Assembly (NCBI GenBank): GCA_014529385.2
Contig: CM043969.1
Coordinates: 71,152,176-71,216,175 of the forward strand
DNA length: 64,000 bases
Direction of reading: 5' to 3'
Source: Adiantum capillus-veneris
Lineage: Eukaryota > Streptophyta > Polypodiopsida > Polypodiales > Pteridaceae
Part shown: in pieces, positions 44,941 through 55,494 of the stretch
Numbering within the stretch: the first letter of the stretch is position 1
How the letters are laid out: the number at the start of each line of letters is the position of its first letter
Notes under the pieces: model-generated
What the model saw: only the letters and a program-made list of their open reading frames with translations
What the model was told of the DNA's origin: nothing
Database searches by the model: none
Program-made: the position numbers and the translations under genes

Positions 44941-47538
44941 GTATGTTTTGAGTTTCTTGTGCATGTTAGTGTTTCTTGTTACTGATTTGATACTCTTAAT
45001 GTTAGATTTTGCTTTATATAGTATTGATTGAGTTTGTATTTTGTATCTCAAGCATTCAAGGTTTGAATGTAAATAGTAAATTACTTGAGTTTTTGAATGG
45101 TGGATCTGTAGACTAAAACTATAACATTTAATACTCACAAAGACTTAATTACTTAAGAGCTTGAACTCAATAAGTTTTGGACCTTTTATCAATACCCCCT
45201 TGATATGATACATTAGATCGTAGCATGGTTAAATGGTGATGCTTCATAAATTGAACCTAGCTTAGACAGGTGCTCGAGCCTAAATTTAAACTAACCTTGC
45301 TAGAAGGGAGCTTATGTTTGGACTTTGAGAACTAGCATAAGTAATCAATTAGAGCATAGATTAGACATGTGGTGGTGGCCGGCCTTAGAGACCAAAATCT
45401 TAATGAGCTTGGAAAGGTATTTAAGTACTGCAATTTACTTAGTTTTAGTACTCATTAAATGCATAGCTTGACAAAAGGTGGACCTTACATGGATCCTAAT
45501 TTCAAGAGGTGTGGTAGACCTTCAAAACAAGCTCATATAGCTTGGACATGTGGTAGACCTTGCATGAAGACTAGTTTAGTCAAGTGTGGTACACCTTGTA
45601 ACCAACACCCATTTGTTATATTAGCTTGGACAAGTGGTGGACCTTGCTTTTATGTTTCAATGGAGCATATTTTGGACAGGTGGTAGACCTTGTTTCTCTC
45701 CATGCTTCAATGGAGAGAAACTTTAGCTTGGACAAGTGGTGGACCTTGTTTTTATGTTTTAAAGGAGCATATTTCGGACAAGTGGTAGACATAGTTTCTC
45801 TCCATGGTTCAATGGAACCCACCTTAGACAAGTGAAGTACCTTGAAACCAAACCCCCATAATACAACCTACTAAATAGGTTGGAAAATTGGTGGGATATG
45901 AAACCATCCATGATAGAGCATAGTATAGGTGAAAACGTAGTGGTCCTTATATCAATTACCCATGCATAGCTTGGACAAGTGGTGGACCTTGATTCTCTCT
46001 ATGTTTCAATGGATCCTATCTTGGACTAGAGATATATCTTACTTAGTTCCATGCTTCAATGGATTGTAGCTTGGATAAGGAGTGGAACTTCAAACAAAAC
46101 TCCATAGCATAGCATATATTAACAATTCATGGGTTTTATAGAGATTGTCTTGCCTATTTTGGAGGGTTGGTACACCTTTATTCTCCATTCTTCAATGGAT
46201 TTGAGGTTGGACAAGCGGAGCTAGAGAAGTGGTCAACCTTAAAATGAAACCTCCCATGCTACAACCCATCATAGATCGTATATGTAGTGGACCTTGAAAC
46301 TCTTTTATGTCCCTAGCTTAGAGAAGCATTGCACTCTTGATTATCTCCATACATGAAGGCAAGGTTGGACAAGTGGTGGACCTTCAAACCAGAATCTCTA
46401 TGCAATAATAGGCAAGTGGTGGAGCTTGTTTTCTCCATGTTCCAATGGAGCCTAGCTTAGACAAACAATGGAGCTTGCTTCTCTCCATGTTTCAATGGAT
46501 CCTAGCTTAGAAAAGTGGTGGAGCTTTGGTTCTCTCCATGTTCCAATGGACCATAGCTTAGACAAGTGGAAGACCTTGAAAAACACCCCCCGTATACAAC
46601 ATATTATGGGGTTTTCATGTTTCAATGGCTCCTAGCTTGGACAAATGGTAGAGCTTGCTTCTCTTTATGTTTCAATGGATCCAATCTTAGCCAAGTGGTG
46701 GACCTTGAAACAAGAATCCCCCCCCCCCCCCATGTACAACGTATTATGGGTTTTGAAAGCACTGGGAGAAAATAATAGCTTTCATAAGTGGTGGACCTTG
46801 CTTCTCTCCATGCTTCAATGGAGCCGAGGTTGGACACATGTTGGAGAGAAGATGGTTGCCCATGAAATAAGACCATGCATGCTATAATCAATCATATGTT
46901 GTACACATGGTGGACCTTGCAATTGTTTTATATGCCTAACTTGGACAAGTGGAGGACCCTTGATTACCTCCAGATATCAACAACAAGCCAAGTTTGGACA
47001 AGTGTAGTACCACCAAACCAGAATCTATATGCTACAATAGAGTATAGGTAGGACACGCGATGAACCTTGATATCAAACCATCCATGCTACTAGAGATGAT
47101 AGGTTTCACATGTGGTGGAACCTTGTATCAATGTTCTATGTGTAGTTTTTGACTAGTGATAGACCTTGAAACTAATCCCTCTAGGCTACAAGAAAAAAGA
47201 GATGGATGAGGAGGCTAGACTACTTTTGTTGCATCAATGCATCCCATGTTACCACATATACTATAGGGTTCTTGGATAAGTGTTGGATCTTGTGTCAATG
47301 CTCCATGTCTAGCTTGGACAAGTGGTGGACCTTGGTTCTCTCTATGCTTCAAATGGGCAATAGATTGGAGACACAGTGGCCTTTTTTTTCCAATGATTTT
47401 ATTTTTTGGAAACCTTGGAGGCACCATGTAAGAGGCACTCTAAGTCTTTCATACAATGGACCTATTGGACTATAAAATAATGATATCTTTCTTTGATATT
47501 GTCATTATTTTATGCATAATATTTTCTTCTTTTTGCAG
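44941..47538 (+). other. Probable intron filled with satellite
   Basis: The donor is GAGACAC|GTATGT at 44,940 and the acceptor TTCTTCTTTTTGCAG|ACACAAAGG at 47,538. Joining them keeps the frame (…MET-HTKELSD…). If it is not spliced, translation stops five codons on, at 44,951. Much of the interval (about 45,200-47,340) is diverged direct-orientation satellite, with a C run near 46,720. The splice is predicted from signals and phase only. Confidence 0.5.
45200..47340 (+). repeat. Diverged satellite, direct orientation, between exons
   Basis: GCTTGGACAAGTGGTGGACC recurs at 45,624, 45,725, 45,967 and 47,310, with many decayed variants such as GGACAGGTGGTAGACCTTG. CTCCATGTTTCAATGGA, the spacer word of the main monomers, is also present. 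Regular monomer length is lost. Confidence 0.85.
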
Positions 47539-47960
47539 ACACAAAGGAGTTAAGTGATATAAAAACTAGATGTATTTCACACTATGATTGGCATGAAGAT
47601 CCTTTTGGGACACCAACTTTCCCTATTCCCAAAGATGTAATTTTCCATATTAACGGTGTGGATTTTGAAGTGCGACTTTCATGTATTGAAGGAGCTGGTT
47701 ATGGGCTATTTGTGCATACTACCCTGGAAAGTGGTTTGACTATTCTAAACTATGGAGGGCATAAGTATAGATTTCAAGACTGGAAAAAGATATGAAAAAT
47801 ATTTCCAAGAGCTTATAAATATTCTCTTCTAGAGGATCCAAACATAGAAGAAGAGGAAGATCAATCATACATTATTGGTTGTGTAGAAGAAGGAAACGTG
47901 TCGGGCTATATAAATAGTTCTCACAGTACAAATGTCTGTCCCAACGTACCCCAGGTTGCA
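47539..47960 (+). pseudogene. SET-like domain exon, truncated, joined in phase to the ParB-like gene
   Basis: The exon begins after TTTTTGCAG and, joined to 44,940, reads HTKELSDIKTRCISHYDWHE. It then gives LSCIEGAGYGLFVHTTLESG and LTILNYGG. G-x-G-L-F followed by a G-x-x-I-x-x-Y-G turn is the first motif of SET lysine methyltransferases, which use S-adenosylmethionine. At about 47,900-47,935 GYINSSHSTNVCPN resembles the NHSC.PN motif. An in-frame TGA lies at 47,793-47,795. The last SET motif (E-L-x-F-D-Y) is missing: from about 47,945 the HAD phosphatase frame takes over. No catalytic activity is expected. The fusion to a ParB-like protein rests on a predicted splice. Confidence 0.55.
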
Positions 47961-48775
47961 TCCAATTCTTGAAGACTATTTTACAAAGGTTTAATGTTGC
48001 AATTTGGTCAACAGCTACTAGGAATAATGTGTATCAAATCCTTGCAGCACTAAACAACTTAGCTGAGGATACATTGCCTTTCTTTGCAATTTGGTCGCAA
48101 GATGTTTGCTACACCGCTCAAACTCAAAAATTGTTTAGACCCGACAATCCAAACGTTGAGGCAATGTTCAAGCCTCTAGCCAAAATTGCCATGGGGTTTG
48201 AATGTGATCCACAAAGAACAGTGCTTATTGATGACTCTCCTTACAAGGGATGTATTTCACCAGCAAACAATTGCATTTTTCCACCACAATTTGATGCTGA
48301 GAAGATGGTTGACAATATGCTCTTGGAGGAGCTACTGCCATACTTGATTCAGCTTGATGAGAGAAGGGATGTGCGTGATTTAATTGCTTCTAATCATTAT
48401 GGACAACCTATAGTGACAAATGATAGTGAATACAAACAAATCATGGAGTATTGGAAGCAGAAAAATGATGTTTGGTCAGCTAAGGTGTTCTTTACAAGAA
48501 GAATACCACCTGCAAAAGGTGACAGAGATGAAACTATCATTGAAGATGCAAGTGACACAAGCCACCACAATGAAATGAGAAGAGCCCAAATACAAGAGAT
48601 CTTGGCAAAGGAGCGTACACCCATTGAAAGCATGAAGGCGTCACAATTGACCACTTTAGCTAGGCAATTGGGTTGTAACACAAAAGGAGTTTTGAAGGCA
48701 ACCACAGCAAAGGCTTATATAAATAAGGTGAAAGCTGAGAACAATCTTCTAAGGCTGGATAGAAAGCAACCCTAA
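47945..48775 (+). pseudogene. FCP1-type HAD phosphatase-like gene 1, lacking the first catalytic motif
   Basis: The open frame begins within the SET-like exon, without an ATG of its own: RTPGCIQFLKTILQRFNVAI, WSTATRNNVYQILAAL, FFAIWSQDVCYT and TVLIDDSPYKGCISPANNCI (Asp pair at 48,230-48,235). These match motifs II and IV of FCP1/SCP-type phosphatases, which dephosphorylate Ser residues such as those of the RNA polymerase II tail. Motif I (D-x-D-x-T or the plant variant D-x-N-G-L-L) is absent upstream, where SET-like sequence lies instead. A Lys-rich tail (SQLTTLARQLGCNTKGVLKA) follows. The stop is TAA at 48,773. It is probably the 3' part of a gene joined by deletion to the SET exon, or an exon whose upstream partner is lost. 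Confidence 0.7.
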
Positions 48776-48869
48776 GGTACTAGTGACATGTCATATATTC
48801 TTGATACACATGCTTGAACACTCATGTGCATGGTATCTAACAAATCTTTCTTTTTATTCCTTCTTGCAG

Positions 48870-49020
48870 GATCTTACAAAGGATACTACTAGATGGAGCT
48901 CAATCAATAGAGATTTTGATATTTTTGCTCAAAATAATGAAGCAGTCACCTACATTTTTTGTTTATCAATTTCTTGAGAGACTTTATTTTCGTTTGTAAT
49001 CATCAAATGAAATGAAAAGT
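48870..49020 (+). other. Possible 3' untranslated exon of HAD gene 1
   Basis: TTTTTATTCCTTCTTGCAG|GATC is a good acceptor, and a donor-like AAG|GTACTA lies at 48,776-48,778, right after the TAA. The segment gives no conserved protein. It would form a spliced 3' end with a short intron of about 90 bp. Confidence 0.35.
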
Positions 49021-49680
49021 ATCCTTCTTATTAAGATTGTTGATCTTTTTCTTGTTCAAACCTTTCAATTGTGATTTATAGTTTTGTTAGCATGAGATTG
49101 TGCTTTTTTAGTTTGAAAAAAACTGTCAAAGATCCAAGTCTTTTTAGCTTTACTTAAGTTATTAATTGTGAAAGATCCAAGTCTTTTTGCTTTACTTAAG
49201 TTATTGATTGCCTATGTAATAGTCCTTAAAACAATATCGGATGGCTTTCTTGCTCCCATGTCTCACATTGGTCTTTAGGTAAGACAAGTGGTGACCTTGA
49301 AAGTATGGTCTCATATCTCGATCAAGTGAAGAGACATGAAGCTTAAATATCACTACTATGTATCTAGTGTTAAACTCCATCGAGACAAAGACTAGATAGC
49401 CAAATTGCAGTCGAGTTTAAGTGAAAAATCCATTTGAGCTAAGGTAAAACTTATAGTGCCTCATTTTTCTAGGATTCTACCCCATCAAGGAAGTTAGAAT
49501 CTAGCACAAACCAATTAAGACTCTTTTGGAGCCTAGATAGGATAATTCGTGGAACTTATGAAACTTATTATTGAGTTAGAGTCTAGTTTAGATAAGCAAA
49601 AGATCTTCAAACTAGCACTTGACTTTCTTACTATTCAATATTCAAAGTCCCTTGAGGCTAACAAATTACATACCCACTTG
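49021..49680. other. No gene seen; short direct repeat
   Basis: AAAGATCCAAGTCTTTTTAG at 49,128 recurs at 49,171 (period 43 bp), both followed by CTTTACTTAAGTTATT. The rest is low-complexity AT-rich DNA with a few diverged satellite words near 49,280. Confidence 0.6.
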
Positions 49681-52600
49681 TAACCTAACTAATGAGTAAT
49701 TATATAGATCTAAGCAAGTATATATAATGAGTCTTCAAACTAATAATCCAAGGGAAGAGAGTAGCAAGGTCCACTACTTGTCCAAGCTCAGCTCTAGACA
49801 ACATAGAAAGATGCTAGTTCTACTAATTGTCTAATTATAGGCATGGAGAAATGATAGAAGGTTGACCACTTGTCCAACCTATCATCTCTAGTAAGATGGG
49901 AGTTTTGGCCTTAAGATTCACCATGTAACCAACCTATACATCATTGTATTATGAAGAGTAAAAAAGCAAAGCTCCACCACTTGTCCAAGCTAGTTCTAAA
50001 ATCCACATGGAGATAAGCAAGCTCCACCATTTGTCGAATCTCTCTTCCATTAAAACATGAAAAAACTCATCTATGTTGTATAGGGGGACTTTTTTCCAAG
50101 GTCCACCACTTGTCCAAGCTAGGATCCCTAGTAGCACGAGTGGTTTGGTCTCAAGATACACCACTTGTACACTCTATGTCATTATATTAAGAAGAACTAT
50201 GTATTAAGGTCCACCACTTGTCCAACCTATAAGGTTATATCTTAAATGGTATCCTTTCTCACCACTTGAAATGCCCATGATATGTTTTACACGGGGGTTT
50301 CATTCCAAGGTCCACCACTTGTCCAAGCTAACTCTATTCAAACATAGAGAGAAGCAAAGGTCCACCACTTGTCCAAGCTAACTCTATTCAAACATAGAGA
50401 GAAGCAAAGGTTCACCACTTGTCAAAGCTAGGCTCCGTTGAAGTATGGAGAGAAGTAACCTCCATCATTTTTCCAAGATAGGTGCCATTCAAACATGGAA
50501 AGAATTAAGATCTACCATGTCTCCGAGATTCTAGGCTCCATTGAAACACCCTAAAACCATGATATTTTGTACATGGGGTGTTTACATTCAAGGTCTACCA
50601 CTTCTCTAACGTATTATACCTAGTAGCATGAGTGATTTGGTCTTAAGATTCACCACTTATCCACTCTATGTCATTATATTAAGAATAACTGGGTGTTAAG
50701 GTCCACCACTTGTCCAACCTATAAGGGTATATCTTAAATGGTATCCTTCACCACTTTTCAAGGTCCATCACCACTTTTCCAACCTATAAGGTTATATCTT
50801 GAATGATATTTTTCCTCATCACTTGTAATGTCCATGCTATGTTTTACAAAGGGGTTTTGTTCCAAGACCCACCACTTGTCCAAGCTAACTCCATTAAAAC
50901 ATAGAGAGAAACAAAGGTCCACCACTTGTCCAAGATAGGCTCCATTTAAACATGGAGAGAAGGATGATCCACCATTTCTCCAAGATAGGTTCCATTGAAA
51001 CATTGAGAGAAGTAATTTCCACCATGTCTCCAAGCTAGGCTCCATTGAAATACCCTAAACCCATAATTTTGTACATGAGGGGTTTACATTCAAGGTCCAC
51101 CACTTGTCCAACCTATTATCCCTAGTAGCAAGAGTGTTTTGGTCTCAAGATTCACCACTTGTACACTCTATGTCATTATATGAAGAAGAAATATGTGTTA
51201 AAGTCCACCACTTGTCCAGCCTATAAGGTTATATTTTAAATAGTATCCTTTCTCACCACTTGAAATGCTCATGATATGTTTTACATGGGGGTTTCATTCC
51301 AAGGTCCACCACTTGTCCAAGCTAACTCTATTAAAACATATAGAGAAAGAAAGGTCCACCACTTGTCCAAGCTAGGCTCATTGAAACATGGAGAGAAGGA
51401 ACCTCCACTGTTTCTCCTAGATAGGCTCCATTGAAACATGGAGAGAAATAAGCTCCACCATGCCTCCAAGTTGCTAGGCTCCATTGAAATACCCAATACC
51501 CATAATTTTTTGTACATGGGGGGTTTACATTCAAGGTTCACCACTTGTCCAACCTATTATCCCTAGTAGGTTTGGTCTCATGATTCACCACTTGTCCACT
51601 CTATGTCATTATATTAAGAGGAATTAGGTGTTAAGGTCCACCACTTGTCCAACCTATAATGTTATAGCTTGAATGGTATTTTTTCTCACCACTTGTAATG
51701 CCCATGACATGATTTACATGGGGGTTTTGTTCCAAGGTACACCACTTGTCCAAGATAAATCTATTGAAACATAGAGAGAAACAAAGGTCCACCACTTTTC
51801 CAAGCTAGGCTGCATTGAAACATGGACCTTAATACCAAATTATTTCTAGTAGCATGAGTGATATTTTGTACATGGGGCGTTTACATTCAAGGTCCACCAC
51901 TTGTCCAACCTATTTCCCTAGTAGGTTTGGTCCCAATTTCACCACTTATCCACTCTATGTCATTATATTCAGAATAATTGGGTGTTAAGGTCCACCACTT
52001 GTCCAACCTATAAGGTTATATATTGAATGGTATTTTTTCTCACCACTTGTAATGCCCATGATATGTTTTACATGGGGTTTTTGTTCCAAGGTCCACCACT
52101 TTTCCAAGATAACTCTATTCAAACATAGAGAGAAACAAAGGTCCACCACTTGTCCAAGCTAGGCTCCATTGAAACATGGAGAGAATGATGCTGCACCATT
52201 TATCCAAGATAGGCTGCATTGAAACATGGAGAGAAGCAAGCTTTACCATGTTTCCAAGCTAGGCTCCATTGAAACACTCTAGGGGGTTTTATTTCAAGGC
52301 CCACCACTTGTTTAACCTATTATCCCTAGTAGCATGAGTGGTTTGGTTTCAAGATTCACCACTTGTACACTCTATGTCATTCTATTGTGTTAAGGTCCAC
52401 CACTTGTCCAACCTATAAGGTTATATCTTAAATGGTATCCTTTCTCGCCACTTGAAATGCCCATGATATGTTTTACATGGGAGTTTCATTCCAAGATCCA
52501 CCACTTGTCCAAGCTAACCATATTCAAACATAGAGAGAAACAAAGGTCCACGACTTGTCCAAGCTAGGCTCCATTGAAATATGGAGAGAAGGAACCTCCA

Positions 52601-53640
52601 CCATTTCTCCTAGATAGGCTCCATTAAAACATGGAGAGAAGTAAGTTCCACCATGTCTCCAAGATGCTAGGCTCCATTGAAATACGCAAAACCCATGATA
52701 TTTTGTACATGGGTGATTTACATTCAAGGTCAACCATTTCTCCAACCTATTATCCCTAGTAGGTTTGGTCTCACAATTCACCACTTTTCCACTATATGTC
52801 ATTATAATAAGAGGAATTGGGTGCTAAGGTCCACCACTTGTCCAGCCTATAAGGTTATACCTTGAATGGTATTTTTTCTCACCACTTGTAATGCCCATGA
52901 CATGCTTTACATGGGGGTTTTGTTCCAAGGTTCACCACTTGTCCAAGCAAATTCTATTGAAACATAGAGAGAAACAAAGGTCCACCACTTTTCCAAGCTA
53001 GGCTCCATTGAAACATGGACCTTAATACCAAATTATTCCTAGTAGCATGAGTAATATTTTGTACATGGGGGGTTTGCATTCAAGGTCCACCACTTGTCCA
53101 ACGTACTTTTTCTAGTAGGTTTGGTCGCAAGATTCACCACTTGTCCACTCTATGTCATTATATTAATAATAATTGGGTGTTAAGGTCCACCACTTTTCCA
53201 ACCTATAAGGTTATATATTGAATGGTATTTTTTCTCACCACTTGTAATGTCCATGATATGTTTTACATGGGGATTTTGTTCCAAGGTCCACCACTTGTCC
53301 AAGCTAAATCTGTTCAAACATAGAGAGAAACAAACGTGCACCACTTGTCCAAGGTAGGCTCCATTGAAACATGGAGAGAATGATGCTCCACCATTTATCC
53401 AAGATAGACTCCATTGAAACATGGAGAGAAGTAAGCTCCAGCATGTTTCCAAGATGCTAGAGTCCATTGAAATATCCAAAACCCCTGATACTTTGTACAT
53501 GGGGGGTTTACATTCAAGGTCCACCACTTGTCCAACCTATTATCCCTAGTAGCATGAGTGGCTTGGTCTCAGGATTCACCACTTGTCCACTCTATATCAT
53601 TATATTAAGAAAAATTGGGTTTCCATATCTAAATGGATCT
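49681..53640 (-). repeat. Satellite block in inverted orientation
   Basis: The unit reads GGTCCACCACTTGTCCAAGC on the + strand, that is, the main satellite on the minus strand. Monomers of roughly 430 bp carry the same parts in reverse order (CTCCATTGAAACATGGAGAG, CACTCTATGTCATTATATTA, CCTATAAGGTTATATCTTAA). Units are more diverged than in 31-39 kb. The left edge carries the boundary block also found at 42,230 and 55,510. Confidence 0.92.
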
Positions 53641-53957
53641 TTGCTTGGATAAGTGGTAGACCTTGAGACCTAAATACCCATTCTACACTAGAGCATTGGT
53701 TAAGCCTTATACACTTCAAGAATACCTTTAACAACAAGTAGTAGTTATTAGTTGACTTAAGTCTAGTTGAACTCCATGGTATTGAGACTAAGAGAGAGTG
53801 TAGCATAAAAAAGAGTCTGGATTTTAATTTGACTTTCTTTCTATTAATGAGTAGATCATAGATGGATTTTGGTATCTAATAAAACCTTAGGGTAGACAAT
53901 GTAAAACTCATGTCTATTGTTGTGTTTGCATTAAGTGTTCTTGTTCTTTAATTTCAG

Positions 53958-54733
53958 AACCATTACAGAAAAATGGATTGGCTATATGCTGGCATAAATT
54001 GAAGAAAACTATTGAATTACCCATCCAACCTCCTCCAAGACCTTGTCCAAGGAATGAATCACCTCCTTATCACCTACCACTTGCTTTCAAGGACATCAAA
54101 AGAGTACTTATCTTGGATCTAGAGGGGTTACTTCTCAAGACAGTTGAAATGAAACATGGAGATTCTATGCCATCTTGGGCTCAACACATGCGACTTGTGG
54201 AGGACAAAGATGAAGTTTATCATGTGGTGCGACCAGACGCACAAAGTTTTTTGGATTTTTGTGCTGAATACTTTGAGCTATGGATATGGAGTTTCTATAA
54301 CTTAACAAGGGTGCAACGCATCACACAAAAGTGTTTTCCTGAGCAGTATACCAAGTTCAAGGTGTTTATGAGTAACAAGAATTGCCAAAATCCAAATATC
54401 ATGTTAGGATTTACAAGGGTTTATCACAAAAATCTGAGTGATATTTGGAAGATATTTGAGGATTTGGATGCAAACAATACCTTAATTTTTTATGACACTC
54501 CATATAGGGTGATGTGGAACATGCCAGGGACATATCTTATATTTCCAAAGATGTGGAGGCAAACTTCCAAGAAACTTCAAAACTTCTTGCAGAGAACCAT
54601 AATTCCATGGTTGGTAGGATGGTTGTATGCAAGAGATAAGAGAGTCTATACATACAACACAATTGTAAATCAGTATAGTGATTCTGAGACAAATTATGTC
54701 CTTGGTGTGTACTTGTCAACACGAAAGCATTGA
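53958..54733 (+). pseudogene. FCP1-type HAD phosphatase-like gene 2, exon with altered catalytic motifs
   Basis: The exon starts after TTCTTTAATTTCAG and is open to a TGA at 54,731. It lacks an ATG near the start, so it is an internal or last exon; upstream exons are not seen in the satellite. It encodes a Pro-rich lead (PIQPPPRPCPRN), then KRVLILDLEGLLLKTVEM, the place of motif I. The nucleophile Asp is present, but the second position is D-x-E-G. VRPDAQSFLDFCAEYFELWI and WSFYNLTRVQ (motif II Ser) follow. Motif IV reads TLIFYDTPYR, with the first Asp of the usual DD pair replaced by Tyr and Lys by Arg. The length, about 257 residues, suits one HAD domain. Folding is plausible; activity is doubtful. 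It is a paralogue of gene 1, not an exact copy. Confidence 0.7.
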
Positions 54734-55490
54734 ATAAATATGGCTATAAGATGCTTTTTTTATTCTAGTGTGTATCTTTCAACATTTGTATAATTTGATA
54801 TAGTCTTTTTTTTTTTTTTTAAAGGTGTGTCAATTTTATGAACACTTGAATGGAGTGCACCCTACTCTAAGGGGACTTCAATGTACTATTGGAGTGCATC
54901 CTATTGTAAGGGGACTCTGATGTATTGCTAGAGTGCACCCAAATTTTTGGGGACTCATTTTTTATTTGATTGGGGCCTATGTTGGGTCATATAGTAAAAG
55001 AAATTCATTTTTTGTCAATTCATATCGAGGTTGCATTTATTTGGAACTATGAAAGAATTGATGTTTGATGTCAAAATAAAACTTGTAAGTGTGGATCAGA
55101 GAATTCATGGACTTTAAATATGTGAGAGGGATCTTTTTCTTGGGCACAAATGTTTTCTTCAAGAATTTTGTCATTACATACTTTATGTGAAAGAGTTTTA
55201 GAACCTAAAAGACTTTGAAAACAAAACTATGGAATCTAAGTGCATATATTCTTGAATGGCTTGAAAGTTGATGTATACATGCATGTCACCTTGATGAAGA
55301 TTTAGATCTGACAAGATGGAAAGATATAATTCTTGGACGTTACCTTTGTCAATTTGGTAATAACATATTTAACTTTCTTTTAATATGGGTGGAAAATATA
55401 TTATTATGTGCATTTGGAACCTAATTGCTTGACCTTCAAACCAAGATTCCTATGTTATTTTTTCATATACTTTTTTGTACTGAATTAAGA
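54734..55490. other. No gene seen; short tandem repeat downstream of HAD gene 2
   Basis: This is the 3' flank of the HAD-like exon. A T/A run at 54,808-54,822 and the 39-bp repeat listed separately are its only features. No protein resemblance is seen. Confidence 0.5.
54851..54955 (+). repeat. Tandem repeat, three copies, period 39 bp
   Basis: GGAGTGCACCCTACTCTAAG at 54,852, GGAGTGCATCCTATTGTAAG at 54,891 and AGAGTGCACCCAAATTTTTG at 54,930, each followed by GGGACT. The third copy is shortened. Confidence 0.9.
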
Positions 55491-55494
55491 TTGT

